64,000 nt of DNA from Buttiauxella massiliensis (GTDB taxonomy: Bacteria > Pseudomonadota > Gammaproteobacteria > Enterobacterales > Enterobacteriaceae). Both the position numbers and the translations under genes were made by a program. The notes under the pieces are model-generated. The model searched no databases. It saw only the letters and a list, made by a program, of their open reading frames with translations, and was not told where the DNA came from. The stretch covers positions 248,001 to 312,000 of the forward strand of contig NZ_LR722651.1 in assembly GCF_902500225.1 (NCBI RefSeq), given 5' to 3'. Positions 28,195 to 37,824 of the stretch are shown here, in pieces; position 1 is the first letter of the stretch; each line of letters opens with the position of its first letter.

Positions 28195-29930
28195 TGAATA
28201 ACCTTACTTATTTACGCTGCTGGCGTCCAGAACTTCAGTTAACTGTAACAAATGGAACTAATAGTTTACGCAATCTTGACTTTAATCGCCTTCTTTATCG
28301 AGACGTTCCAACTGCAGAAGAAATAATTTCTGGACGAGGTATTTTTGCTGATAGAGAAGAAGTTATTACTTCCCTAAAAAATAGATTTGAGGCAGCATTA
28401 CAATCAGGTTCAGTATCAAGTCCTACTCTAGTAAATTACTACGTAGAAGTCCGTCGATATATTAAGTATTGTGAAAAAAATGAAATAGAATTATTCACTT
28501 ATAATTCAGTATTAAAATATTGCGACTTTCTTTACCAACGAGTCTTAAGATGTGAAACAAAGAGCTCAGCTTACTCATCACAACGTTCAAAATTAAATGG
28601 AGTTTTTGCCCTCCTTGATAAGCCGCAGAAATGGTTTGATGATACAATAGTCACATCACGTGATGACGTCGAGCCATTCGAAGCTTATTCCCAATCTGAT
28701 TTAAAAAAATTACTTCCCTTGCTACGTGCACTATTCAAGCAGACTTCAAAACAATTTCTTGCATCTCCTGAAATACATAGAATGGCTTCAGTAAGCCTGG
28801 CAACTATGGAATTTCGGTGGAATGGTAAGGATTACCGTCTATGTAGCGGAATCAATAAAATGATGTCTGCAGCCACTTTCCTACTTGCATACTATACTTT
28901 TTCAAACTCTACACAACTTTATCAGTTAACTCGCCCTGACAGGACAAGTTTTTCAACAAAAGACACTTGGTATTCGATGCCTGCGTTCAAACGACGCTCA
29001 TTTAAAGTTATTCATGTTGAAATGGGAAAGCACTCTATCGACATACCAAAATACTCCATGGAGTTCTTTGACAAATTGCTAGAAGTATCCAAATGCATTG
29101 ATGACTCTGAAAATTCATTATTATTAAGTATATGTGTGAACCGTAAGTACAGACCATTAAGTGGCCGTACGCTCACTGATTTCATTAATTTATTCCTGAA
29201 AAGACATTTCCCAATGACCGACAACCGAGGGCGTGAACTACGTCCTCAAATTTCTCGCTTTCGGGAGACAGGAAGCCAGTTAATTGAATATTACCAAGGT
29301 GATATTGTCAGAGGAAGCTTACTGAATAATACGCTTGCAACGCGGAGGAAACACTATTCGACGGGTAATAAACATGAAAACCAAAAAATGACACAAGAAA
29401 CAGCTTTGATCCGGGCTGTACAGGCTAAAAATAAATCTTCAGTTTCTGAAGCACGACAAACATTGGATATTAAAATACTGACACTGGAGGAATATACAAA
29501 ACGCATGGTGCCGGGACTTTCTAAATCTGCGCATGGCTCTCATTGTAAAGAGCCCTTTGGCTTAAAATCAGAAAAGTTCAATCGTAAAGTAAACCAACAT
29601 AATCTATCAGCAGGCCAGAAACTTGCATGCGCTGATCTAATGGAATGTTTTGGTTGTGAACATCAGATCATTGTACAGTCAGTTGATGATATTTGGTGCC
29701 TACTATCCTTCAAAGAATGCATTGAGGAATCGCTATACCTACATCTTAATAACCACCACTACAAAAAAAATTTCGAGAAAGTTGTCATATTTATTGAGGA
29801 GAAAATAACCCCTAAAATTACAAAAAAAATAACTCAAGAAGCAGAAACAAAACTAATCGATGTTGGACGTCATCCCCTCTGGCAAACAACCGAATCTTTA
29901 TTATTCATTGCACCAGAAGGATCACAGTGA
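28194..29930 (+). CDS. Divergent tyrosine-recombinase-like protein, GinB-like
   Basis: The 578-residue protein is a divergent member of the recombinase trio. The C-terminal half has weak counterparts of the catalytic boxes: ISRFRETGSQL in place of HxxR, and ATRRKHYSTG with the likely nucleophilic Tyr. A further C-terminal cysteine/histidine cluster (CADLMECFGCEHQ) suggests a bound zinc. Its start overlaps the ginA-like stop and its stop overlaps the next start (TGATG), implying translational coupling and fixed stoichiometry. In GInt islands all four genes are needed for recombination; here that is inferred from organisation. Confidence 0.75.
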   Translation: MNNLTYLRCWRPELQLTVTNGTNSLRNLDFNRLLYRDVPTAEEIISGRGIFADREEVITSLKNRFEAALQSGSVSSPTLVNYYVEVRRYIKYCEKNEIELFTYNSVLKYCDFLYQRVLRCETKSSAYSSQRSKLNGVFALLDKPQKWFDDTIVTSRDDVEPFEAYSQSDLKKLLPLLRALFKQTSKQFLASPEIHRMASVSLATMEFRWNGKDYRLCSGINKMMSAATFLLAYYTFSNSTQLYQLTRPDRTSFSTKDTWYSMPAFKRRSFKVIHVEMGKHSIDIPKYSMEFFDKLLEVSKCIDDSENSLLLSICVNRKYRPLSGRTLTDFINLFLKRHFPMTDNRGRELRPQISRFRETGSQLIEYYQGDIVRGSLLNNTLATRRKHYSTGNKHENQKMTQETALIRAVQAKNKSSVSEARQTLDIKILTLEEYTKRMVPGLSKSAHGSHCKEPFGLKSEKFNRKVNQHNLSAGQKLACADLMECFGCEHQIIVQSVDDIWCLLSFKECIEESLYLHLNNHHYKKNFEKVVIFIEEKITPKITKKITQEAETKLIDVGRHPLWQTTESLLFIAPEGSQ

Positions 29931-31987
29931 TGGCGACCGCAATCCAGTTACCAATGGAATTTACAAAATTCATTCGTACAGCACAGGAAAATGTTGTTGA
30001 ACTTGCTCGATTACAAAACTGGGAGCAACTAAATCAAACGATTGTTAGCACAAACACCAAAGGTAATCCAATAGTTACCTTCGGTGAGTCTGTGTGGGAC
30101 ATTAGACATTATTTTTCTCAATCATATGTTCATAAACATACTTTCAATTTTTCAGATTTTAAAACTTCACCAGAATTGACTATTGAGTTAAAGCTTATTG
30201 TATATGGTTGGTTATTTCATAAAAGCAGCATGCGCAGTAAACCTGCAAAACCAGCCACATTAATTGAACGGTATTTGAAACTCAAAGTGACATACCGTTT
30301 TTTATTGAAAAATAATTACACATCTCTGGTTGCCTTGACGAACAATAGAAAGGCATGGGGGCCTTATGAAAACTACTTAATTAATAAAAACTTATCTCAA
30401 CAACATTTGGCAAACATATTCATTGCCTTAAATCATGTATTAGCACTTCATCAATGGCTTAATCTAGATTTCAGTTTAGAAAAACTGCAATCAGTTACAC
30501 TTGCTAAAAACTTAAGTAATAAATCGCAGCAACAAACATTAACCATTCCTGAACGAATTGCAGATGAAATATATGGCGCAGCCATTAGACTGGTGGAAAC
30601 CGCTTATGATCACCGCAAGGAACTTGCATTAACAGAGAAACTGCTTCAGCAAAACTACCTGGAAGCAAAATTAATTATAGATAGCAAAATCCAGAATGGT
30701 GTTTTGAACTGGTTAACAAATAGCTCGGGTAAAATAATTGATAACCATCGTTATGCTCAGGAAATAAATCAAGTAAAACGAAAAGCAGATAAATATATTA
30801 CCAGGAGCAGTCTGAAGGGTACCAAACTCATGTCAGAAATAGGTGATCTCACGTTCAAACAATTCTACAGCCAACTAATAACCGCTTGTTATATATGCTG
30901 TGGTGCGTTTTCTGGAATGCGAGACTCTGAATTGGGAGAGCTTACTCCTGAAAGTTATTTTATGGAGAAATTTGATGGTAGGGAATTCCATATGCTGCAA
31001 TCAAAAACATTCAAATTGGGAGAAAAAATCACAACATGGGTTGCAGCTCCAATTGCAAAAAAAGCCATTGAGCTTGCCTCTGAACTAACAAAAGAATGGC
31101 GACTTGAGCGCGCCAATGTTTCAGATGACTTATATACTGACGTAATCTGGTTAGGCAGACTCGCTCGTTCAAAGACACCTGTTTTTGCGAACTGGACTAA
31201 CAGACTGAAAGTTTTTTGCAAGCAATTCAAGATAAACGTTACTGAAAGTGATTATAAAGAGTGTATGGAATCGAATCCCAACAGTCCTCTGAAGATTAAA
31301 GAGAGTGTTCAGACAGGAAAACCCTGGCAACTTGCTCCTCATCAATTTCGCCGGTCTTTGGCCTTTTACACTATCAGGCACAGACTCGGCACAACAATTT
31401 CATTGAAGCAACAATACAAACATCTCTATTTGCAAATGACTGAGTGGTATACAGAAGGTGGTACTGTAGCAAGGCTCAATGACTTAACCATTGATGACAA
31501 ACTACAGGAATTTCTGGATACAACAAAACATGAAGAAACAACCAATAAAATATTCAGTTTTGTTCATTCAGATAAACGTTTATCAGGTTCTCACGGAAAA
31601 GCCATTGTCGCCATGCGAGGTAATGTGCCTCATATATATAGCTCATGGGATATCATTTACCAGTCCGTCAAAAAAGGTAATCTGTCTCTGCATGGCACTC
31701 TGCACAGTTACTGTAAAAACGGTTACAACTGCGATATGGACGGTGTAGTAAACCCAGCTTTTTGCGTAGATTGCTCAAGTGGAAGTAGCATTATCGATGA
31801 AGAGAATGCTAAATGGTGGCAAACCAAACATTATGAACTCACCGCGTATCTAACTGTAAACCCATCAGTATCCATCTCTGTTTACTCACACTGCATAACC
31901 CAGATTCGTGCCGCCGAATTAGTTATGCGTGACTTTGGCATGCCATTTGTGGAATACCATCATCAAGTTGAGGTTATCGAATCATGA
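29930..31987 (+). CDS. Tyrosine-recombinase-like protein, GinC-like
   Basis: This 685-residue protein is the third recombinase. Catalytic boxes are visible: Arg near residue 332 in FSGMRDSELGEL, His and Arg near 472 and 475 in APHQFRRSLAF, and a Tyr near 508 in MTEWYTEGG. The C-terminal region has a cysteine cluster (HSYCKNGYNCDMDG and NPAFCVDCSSG) likely to bind zinc. I chose the ATG at 29930, overlapping the stop of the previous gene, over a GTG three bases upstream. The stop overlaps the start of the small fourth gene by ATGA. Confidence 0.77.
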   Translation: MATAIQLPMEFTKFIRTAQENVVELARLQNWEQLNQTIVSTNTKGNPIVTFGESVWDIRHYFSQSYVHKHTFNFSDFKTSPELTIELKLIVYGWLFHKSSMRSKPAKPATLIERYLKLKVTYRFLLKNNYTSLVALTNNRKAWGPYENYLINKNLSQQHLANIFIALNHVLALHQWLNLDFSLEKLQSVTLAKNLSNKSQQQTLTIPERIADEIYGAAIRLVETAYDHRKELALTEKLLQQNYLEAKLIIDSKIQNGVLNWLTNSSGKIIDNHRYAQEINQVKRKADKYITRSSLKGTKLMSEIGDLTFKQFYSQLITACYICCGAFSGMRDSELGELTPESYFMEKFDGREFHMLQSKTFKLGEKITTWVAAPIAKKAIELASELTKEWRLERANVSDDLYTDVIWLGRLARSKTPVFANWTNRLKVFCKQFKINVTESDYKECMESNPNSPLKIKESVQTGKPWQLAPHQFRRSLAFYTIRHRLGTTISLKQQYKHLYLQMTEWYTEGGTVARLNDLTIDDKLQEFLDTTKHEETTNKIFSFVHSDKRLSGSHGKAIVAMRGNVPHIYSSWDIIYQSVKKGNLSLHGTLHSYCKNGYNCDMDGVVNPAFCVDCSSGSSIIDEENAKWWQTKHYELTAYLTVNPSVSISVYSHCITQIRAAELVMRDFGMPFVEYHHQVEVIES

Positions 31988-32460
31988 GTAAAAAAGAATA
32001 TACATTACAAGCGTTGCTAGCCGCATTAGAGCGTATTGTACAAGGTACCGTTAAACGCATTTCTAAAAACCGTAAACTCAGTGTTCGGGCTGTTGAAGAA
32101 GAGGCTAATCTAGGTAATGGTAGCTGTTATTATTACCCAGAAATGATTGATGCTGTCAAGGAGGCAAAGAAAGAAATCGCAGCTAAACATGGGGTTTCTT
32201 TAGTTAAAGATACCGGGTTTTCAAAAGACAGAATTAAAAATGAAATTCGAATCAAAGAAAAATACAAACAAGAAAAATCAGATTTAAAGACTCTGGTAGT
32301 GCAAATGGCTGCAGAACATCACCATCTCAATGATTTACTCAGGAAAGAACTAGCAAAAACACTTGAACTTGAAGAGGAAAATAAAGAATTAAAAGAAGAA
32401 TTGGAAAAATTAAAAAATCAATTGGTTAATAATAAAAGGCAAAGTATTACTCTTCTTTAA
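31984..32460 (+). CDS. Small coiled-coil protein of the recombination module, GinD-like
   Basis: The 158-residue protein has an N-terminal part that looks like a helix-turn-helix (SKNRKLSVRAVEEEANLGNGSCYYYPEM). It ends in a long charged coiled coil (KTLELEEENKELKEELEKLKNQL). It resembles TnpC of Tn554-type elements and GinD of GInt islands, small partners of tyrosine recombinases that affect orientation or efficiency. Its start overlaps the previous stop (ATGA). No catalytic motif is present. Confidence 0.72.
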   Translation: MSKKEYTLQALLAALERIVQGTVKRISKNRKLSVRAVEEEANLGNGSCYYYPEMIDAVKEAKKEIAAKHGVSLVKDTGFSKDRIKNEIRIKEKYKQEKSDLKTLVVQMAAEHHHLNDLLRKELAKTLELEEENKELKEELEKLKNQLVNNKRQSITLL

Positions 32461-32498
32461 TTCGACGCCAATGATAGAACTTGTAGTTAACTTCAGAA

Positions 32499-32520
32499 AA
32501 CTGGCCGCAGCAAGCCAGTT
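32499..32520. terminator. Hairpin after the recombinase operon
   Basis: AACTGGC-CGCAGCAA-GCCAGTT is followed by CTTATTTCT. It lies between the operon and the convergent helicase gene and may end both transcripts. Confidence 0.5.
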
Positions 32521-32577
32521 CTTATTTCTAATATCAATGACTATATTTTTACTGGCATTAAATATCGAACTAAAAAA

Positions 32578-33966
32578 TTAAAGGCTTGAAAACAAAAATG
32601 CATCAATCACTTTTTGATATAGAGAGCCTATTTTTAGCTGTTTTGTTTGGTCTGAAATAGTAAAGCCTGAAGTATTCATTTCATTGAAATCCATTTTTAG
32701 ACCTACCTCTCCAACTTTAGTTATACCATTTCTTTGCGTAATATCTGAAGATGTAGACTCAGCCCCATGTATTGGGAATGACCACTCATCCGATTGTAGT
32801 TGCAGAATCTTATAGTCTTCTGGTAAATCTTCGGCCAGCCTGTGAGAGAATAAAGTCAGTTCATCAGTAGCCATTGTAAATAACCAGGCTTCCTGATTTT
32901 TGCTTTGATTCACCCGTAGAATCCTGCCCAACACTTGCCTGAAGTAAAGCTCAGTTTTGACAATACTTAGGTGGCAGCAGACCTGGAGCCTGGGTATATC
33001 CGTGCCCTCGCTGATCATGCCAACACTAACAATCCATTCAGTAGCCGCTTGCCGATAATACGCTATCTTCGATAGGGCATCTCGATCGTGGTACGTCACA
33101 ATTGTTGCGGTTTGGGCAAACTCGTTTTCCAAAATACTTAGTAGTTGGTATGCATGCTCTACTGAAGAAGCGACAACCAAACCACCCGCATCAGAATTAA
33201 CTTTACGTATTTCACGAAGTTTTTCACATCCCGCTTTGAGTACATACCTCATTGCCTGCGGATGCCAAATTATTGATTGATACGAAGCGATGGTTTCACT
33301 AAGAAAATCGGCGATGGTACCAAAACGTTGAACTGTATCTTCTGATGAAAAAACTAAATTATTACTGTTTATCAGGACAATTTTAGGTTTACGACAAACA
33401 CCATCAACAATAGCCTCATGTAGACCATATACATAGTCGCAACAGATCTCTCCATCCGGATCGGTGTAATGTGAAAGCACTATGGGCGTATTATCGGTTC
33501 GCCATGGAGTTCCAGTTAAGGCCAAAGTGTAACTGGCACATTGTTGAACTTGAGTAAGTATTTCCCCGCCCCACATGTTGGCATTATCCAACGAATCACC
33601 AGAACAATGATGAATTTCGTCGAAAACGACTAACACCCGATGTCTCTGCAAAGAGTCCCAGAAGCTCTTATCGAAATACATCAGACTATGATAAGTATAC
33701 GCAGCTCCAACCGCCCCAAGACCGCCATTAAAGTTACTTTTTAGGAGATGGGAGAAAGTACTTTCAATGGATGAAACCACTGCAGATGAAGGCGCAAAAC
33801 ATATGATGAGATCTACCAGATTAAGCTCCAGCATTCTCCGGGCTACTTCAGCAGCCATCACAGTTTTTCCAGCACCCGGACTAGCAAGGCATAGGAAGTG
33901 CGGCGATCCAGACTGGTATTTTTCTAACGCTACTTCAGCGCATTCTTTCTGCCACTCCCTCAGCAT
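32578..33966 (-). CDS. DEAH-box superfamily 2 helicase
   Basis: This 462-residue protein has the full SF2 motif set: motif I ASPGAGKT (about residue 30), motif II DEIHH in VVFDEIHHCSG, motif III in LTGTPWR, motif V VSVGMISEGTDIPRL and motif VI QVLGRILR. It would move along or unwind DNA or RNA. I start it at ATG 33966, which overlaps the upstream gene's stop (ATGCTGA), so the two are translationally coupled; a TTG two codons earlier is also possible. No nuclease domain is attached. Such helicases recur in islands and defence loci, but the target here is unknown. Confidence 0.83.
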   Translation of the reverse strand: MLREWQKECAEVALEKYQSGSPHFLCLASPGAGKTVMAAEVARRMLELNLVDLIICFAPSSAVVSSIESTFSHLLKSNFNGGLGAVGAAYTYHSLMYFDKSFWDSLQRHRVLVVFDEIHHCSGDSLDNANMWGGEILTQVQQCASYTLALTGTPWRTDNTPIVLSHYTDPDGEICCDYVYGLHEAIVDGVCRKPKIVLINSNNLVFSSEDTVQRFGTIADFLSETIASYQSIIWHPQAMRYVLKAGCEKLREIRKVNSDAGGLVVASSVEHAYQLLSILENEFAQTATIVTYHDRDALSKIAYYRQAATEWIVSVGMISEGTDIPRLQVCCHLSIVKTELYFRQVLGRILRVNQSKNQEAWLFTMATDELTLFSHRLAEDLPEDYKILQLQSDEWSFPIHGAESTSSDITQRNGITKVGEVGLKMDFNEMNTSGFTISDQTKQLKIGSLYQKVIDAFLFSSL

Positions 33967-34529
33967 ACGCAATGCTCTTCGTTATGCAGACCAAGCACTT
34001 TCGATAAAGCAGTAACCCTGCCAAGCAAAGATGCGGACTGATTTTTTGCCTGCTGATAGAGATCCATAAAGCATCTCTTTCTACTGGGAAAACGCTCCAT
34101 CAGAGACTGGTACTCTTCAATTTCACTAAGAATGACGGCAAGTTTGGCCTCATGGACAGTTTTTTCTTTCCTCAGGTCCACTAAGAAAAGATCGACATCC
34201 GAAACTGGAGGTTTCATTTCTTCGGGCACAGCTGTAAGGCGCGAGTTCCTGGGTAATTTTCTTGGCATGAAAGTCGTTGAATAAAAGCTTTCCGTTTTCT
34301 TGTACAAGTTCTTCGAGCGCCCACTACTATTTTCAATTTTATAAATGAAGCCCAATGCCTCCAGCCGGAGAAGTTGTCGGCGGATGAATTTTCTGGCTTC
34401 TGTCACATCTGCATACTCATCTGTAATCTTCAGCAAAGCGTCCCTGAGATGGATAGCACCGAACTCATCAAAATCTTTTTCTATCAACAAATTATAAATA
34501 TACGGGTGCAACTTCACTGCAGACTTCAT
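33960..34529 (-). CDS. Unknown protein coupled to the helicase, likely winged helix plus coiled coil
   Basis: I start this gene at MKSAVKLHPYIYNLL (34529), because the upstream extension overlaps the operator region and looks non-coding. The product is 189 residues. Its first 80 residues resemble a winged helix (FGAIHLRDALLKITDEYADVTEARKFIRRQLLRLEALGFIYK). The rest is mostly charged helix. It precedes the helicase and overlaps it by a few bases, so it is probably a partner protein such as a DNA-recognition subunit. No ribosome site is evident. No family recognised. Confidence 0.62.
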   Translation of the reverse strand: MKSAVKLHPYIYNLLIEKDFDEFGAIHLRDALLKITDEYADVTEARKFIRRQLLRLEALGFIYKIENSSGRSKNLYKKTESFYSTTFMPRKLPRNSRLTAVPEEMKPPVSDVDLFLVDLRKEKTVHEAKLAVILSEIEEYQSLMERFPSRKRCFMDLYQQAKNQSASLLGRVTALSKVLGLHNEEHCVC

Positions 34530-34552
34530 TATTAAAAAATCCAAACGAGTAA

Positions 34553-34603
34553 ACTTAGAATTGCTAAGTATACAGAAACCAACGAAACTTAGACAATCTA
34601 AGC
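34553..34603. promoter_or_regulatory. Tandem palindromic operators of the island repressor
   Basis: Two dyads of the form CTTAG-N5-CTAAG lie at 34554-34568 and 34588-34602, with centres 34 bp apart (about three helical turns). A further half-site CTAAG lies at 34607-34611. They sit in the divergent region between the helicase operon and the XRE regulator gene. This is the expected layout for cooperative autorepression by the XRE protein. Confidence 0.7.
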
Positions 34604-34628
34604 ACTCTAAGGCAATGATGATGACTAC

Positions 34629-34940
34629 GTGGCTCACCCAAACCCGATACCTGAAAGGCTCAAAGCAGCCAGGACAAAAGCCGGGATCACTCAGAAGGAA
34701 TTGGGTATCCGAATTGGCATGGAGCCAAGTTCAGCGAGTGGCCGCATGAATCATTATGAGAAGGGGAGACATACTCCTGACATTGATACTCTCAAGCGTA
34801 TGGCTGATGAACTTGGGGTACCGATTAACTACTTCTTTTGCGAGAATGAAACGACAGCGGAGTTAGCTCGTCTGATCGCTAACATGTCAGAACAGCAGCA
34901 AGTTGAACTAATTAACATCTTGAAGAAAAATCATCTTTAA
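34629..34940 (+). CDS. XRE-family repressor-like regulator
   Basis: The 103-residue protein is a phage-repressor-type helix-turn-helix (PERLKAARTKAGITQKELGIRIGM, then GRMNHYEKGRHTPDIDTLKRMADELGVPINYFF) with a short C-terminal helix. The only in-frame start near the domain is GTG at 34629; the three ATGs just upstream are in another frame. No strong ribosome site is present. It is divergent from the helicase operon across paired palindromes, so it most likely represses that operon and itself. Confidence 0.85.
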   Translation: MAHPNPIPERLKAARTKAGITQKELGIRIGMEPSSASGRMNHYEKGRHTPDIDTLKRMADELGVPINYFFCENETTAELARLIANMSEQQQVELINILKKNHL

Positions 34941-35208
34941 AAAAGCTCCTTTCTACAGCAGTCTGCAAAACAACCACGTACTGGCAAGTTTCTACTGGCT
35001 GTATAGGGCGTCTTCAGAATCCATCTTTGCGCAGGGGATCTCCCCCGCATAGGTACTTGGCTCAGGGCTGATGGTATCTATTCTACGGAATCTATAATGT
35101 TACGAAATTCCATGGGTAGTAATGTTATGATTTATTGGATATTCTCGATAGAGAACCATCGTATATAATTATTAAACACCACACATACGATGGTAATCAT
35201 TCTATTAT
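34941..35208. other. 268-bp gap with hairpin, no gene seen
   Basis: CCATCGTAT (35156-35164) and its inverse ATACGATGG (35185-35193) form a stem with a 20-base loop just past the convergent end of the TrlF-like gene. It may be a weak terminator. Confidence 0.45.
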
Positions 35209-37824
35209 CTAAGCATTCCAGCCATCATAGACCTGCTTCCTACGCTCAAATGCTTCCTTACCACCTTCCATTATAGCCACAATGCGCTGTTGCATGATGG
35301 CACTATCAATACTCCCTCCTTCGGAAGTGATTTTTTCATTCGAAAATACACAGGCCTGAACATTTTCAGCATCACCAAGCACGGGAATGTTGGCATTATG
35401 AGTAGCAAAAATGAACTGAGTTTCAGGTTTGAGTATCCGAATCAGTTTGATCACATCCTCATATATAGTCTGGTTATCAAGATCATCTTCAGGTTGATCA
35501 ATCATTACCACATCGTGTTCCTGTTGGCTCAGGATGAAAAGCATTAGTGCTGATGCACGTTGCCCCAGCGAATGTTGGTGCAACGGTTTATCACGATATG
35601 TGATGGTGTAGCTATTCGGAACTTGCCAGCCCAGCAATTCTTCTGGTTTTTTTTCAAGGTAATTTTGAAAGGTCCCCCTGGAGGCAACTGGTATCAATCC
35701 CTGAACGTTTTCATCCAGCCATAAGGCTCCGAAATTTTGATATGGTTCGATAACTTTACGAAGAGTGGTCTCGCGCATATTACTGCCTTGGAAAACTTCC
35801 TGTAGCTGCGCAAGCATAGCATCCTTATCCGACTGGAATTCTGGAATGATATTGACTGGAGAATCGCTGTTGTTGATGGCTGAAAGCATTTCGCAAATAG
35901 CCTCATATTCTTCAGTCCATAACTCATTGAGATTTTGCAATGAAGAGGCAAGTGAATCATTCAGTTCAGTACGAATATCTTCACTCTTTGCAATATCGGC
36001 AAGATTTTTCTGGGCTTCATCTATCAACGTTGTTAGCTGTCGATATTCGGTAGGGCTGATGGATTTTGCTCCCACAGTCTGAAGGTGCTCAGAAAGCTGA
36101 CGTTCAATTTCAGCAAATTCCTCTTTTAGAGAGGACTTCATTGTACGAAGCTCTTCCAGTTTTAACCCGAGTTCCGCTAAACTAGATTTTCCTTTTATTA
36201 CCACGGCCCGAATCGTTTCTATATCTGATATTACTTTCTGCGCAGTCTGATAAAAGCTTTCAAAAAAGAGCTTATTTTGCTCCGATTCATATGAAAGATT
36301 TTCGCATAATTCAACCTCATGTTTCTCCAGCAATTCATCAAGCTGCTCGAGATACGTTTTAGTAGTTTCAATAACTAGGGCAATATGACGCTCATCGCGA
36401 TCAAATCCAGTTTGTTTCTTAAGCTTATCTTCCACTCCATGTTGCTGATAGAAAGTGAGCTGATGCTGAGCATCTTTTAGTTTATCTTCCCATTCCTGTT
36501 TCTGGTCCGATGTCCGGTCAAGCCGCTTTATCCTAGTAAGAGTTTCTGTCACTGTATCTTTGGCCGCTTGTATCCGGCTGCGAATATCAAGCAATGTATC
36601 TCCAACCAGTTTTTCAATGAGATCCTTTTCAAACCCGTCACCGGTACTGGACAAATCCTTCTGACCAAAATAGATAGGCTTATGGAGAACCGTTTCACGA
36701 ATAGAGAGCCCTGGTTGGTGATTTCCTCCAATATATACATCCGGTTTTTCACCATATATTCTTCTGATTTCATAAGGCTGGCCGCGGCGACAAACAGCAT
36801 TTACAGTAATTTTACCTCCGCTACTGAGAAGATTAGCGACCAATCCGTCTTTGTAACCTGTATCCATGGCTTTATCGCCAAAAGGGATATCCAGTGCATA
36901 ACGGATTCCCTCAAGAATGGATGACTTTCCACTCCCGCGTATCCCAATCAATGTATTCAGTTCTGGCGAAAAGTGAATTTCAGTGCCACCCAATACGCCA
37001 GTGCCTTCGAAAGTAACTTTTGTAATGTGGCTATGTTTTAGTGAAGGTAATTCAGTTTTTATTCGGCTCTGCTTTTCTTGCAGAGCGAACTTAACTGCCT
37101 GGAAGCTAAAATCACCAATTTTCAAGTAGCAAGATTCTGGTCTAGCTGACATATCATTCAGATTTTTTGCATCGCAACCTTCTACCTCAGCAGGGTATTT
37201 TTTCTTCAGCAGGCCTTCAAAAATACTCCTCTTATCCCTAGTTCTGACTTTTTGAAAACCCAGAACCCGGCGATGTACACAATCCTGACCAAGCAGGGTT
37301 AAAATGCGGCCTGGTGATAACTCTTTCCATAAGCCTTTGTCGGCTTCTACATGTGCGAAGACGATGAAATAATCCTTGTCAAACTTATCAAGCTCTCGGA
37401 TAGTGTCAGGGAGATCATGATTTGAGTGAGAGTTTTCGTTTTCAGCATTCCTTACACCTGCAAATGTGACGTCCAAAAAGTCCTGTATGTAGTTTTCATT
37501 TTCTTTGTTGAGTATCCACTCGTCAGAAAAAACGACCAGAACATGTACGCCTGAACCACCATCTTTGACTGATAGTTCTACACCCGGAAGCAATCCGATG
37601 TTGGATTCTCTAGCTTTTTTCCTCAGCGCTTTAAATTCCAAAATCGAAAACTTATTGTGATTCGTAATAATACCCATTCCGATATTTGCCGTTTGCATGG
37701 CATTGATATAATCGGAAACAAAGCGGTCATCATTCCCTTGGTAACGAAACTCTTTGTCGGCTTTGGTATGAAGGTGGAAGTCAACCTTAAGCCAGCGACT
37801 CCCATTCTGAAAACTATCAGCCAT
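35209..37824 (-). CDS. TrlF-like protein: PHP phosphoesterase fused to SMC/ABC-type ATPase
   Basis: The 871-residue protein joins two enzymes. The N-terminal 200 residues are a PHP domain, with metal ligands in VDFHLHTKAD (His17, His19), TNHNKF, GVELSV (Glu83) and FAHVEADKG (His159). From about residue 265 an ABC/SMC-type ATPase follows: Walker A GIRGSGKSS (about 294-302), a long helical coiled-coil insert (about 400-680), then QRASALMLFIL as signature and Walker B VVMIDQPEDDLDN, with the switch FATHNANIPV. PHP domains hydrolyse phosphoesters, so an ATP-gated nuclease or phosphatase is likely. The architecture matches the TrlF family, often found in defence islands. It stands alone, with no partner gene on its strand. 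Confidence 0.82.
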   Translation of the reverse strand: MADSFQNGSRWLKVDFHLHTKADKEFRYQGNDDRFVSDYINAMQTANIGMGIITNHNKFSILEFKALRKKARESNIGLLPGVELSVKDGGSGVHVLVVFSDEWILNKENENYIQDFLDVTFAGVRNAENENSHSNHDLPDTIRELDKFDKDYFIVFAHVEADKGLWKELSPGRILTLLGQDCVHRRVLGFQKVRTRDKRSIFEGLLKKKYPAEVEGCDAKNLNDMSARPESCYLKIGDFSFQAVKFALQEKQSRIKTELPSLKHSHITKVTFEGTGVLGGTEIHFSPELNTLIGIRGSGKSSILEGIRYALDIPFGDKAMDTGYKDGLVANLLSSGGKITVNAVCRRGQPYEIRRIYGEKPDVYIGGNHQPGLSIRETVLHKPIYFGQKDLSSTGDGFEKDLIEKLVGDTLLDIRSRIQAAKDTVTETLTRIKRLDRTSDQKQEWEDKLKDAQHQLTFYQQHGVEDKLKKQTGFDRDERHIALVIETTKTYLEQLDELLEKHEVELCENLSYESEQNKLFFESFYQTAQKVISDIETIRAVVIKGKSSLAELGLKLEELRTMKSSLKEEFAEIERQLSEHLQTVGAKSISPTEYRQLTTLIDEAQKNLADIAKSEDIRTELNDSLASSLQNLNELWTEEYEAICEMLSAINNSDSPVNIIPEFQSDKDAMLAQLQEVFQGSNMRETTLRKVIEPYQNFGALWLDENVQGLIPVASRGTFQNYLEKKPEELLGWQVPNSYTITYRDKPLHQHSLGQRASALMLFILSQQEHDVVMIDQPEDDLDNQTIYEDVIKLIRILKPETQFIFATHNANIPVLGDAENVQACVFSNEKITSEGGSIDSAIMQQRIVAIMEGGKEAFERRKQVYDGWNA

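Noticed and set aside
34561..34749. Alternative frame using the ATGATGATG upstream of the XRE gene
   Set aside because: That frame does not encode the helix-turn-helix; the GTG frame does.
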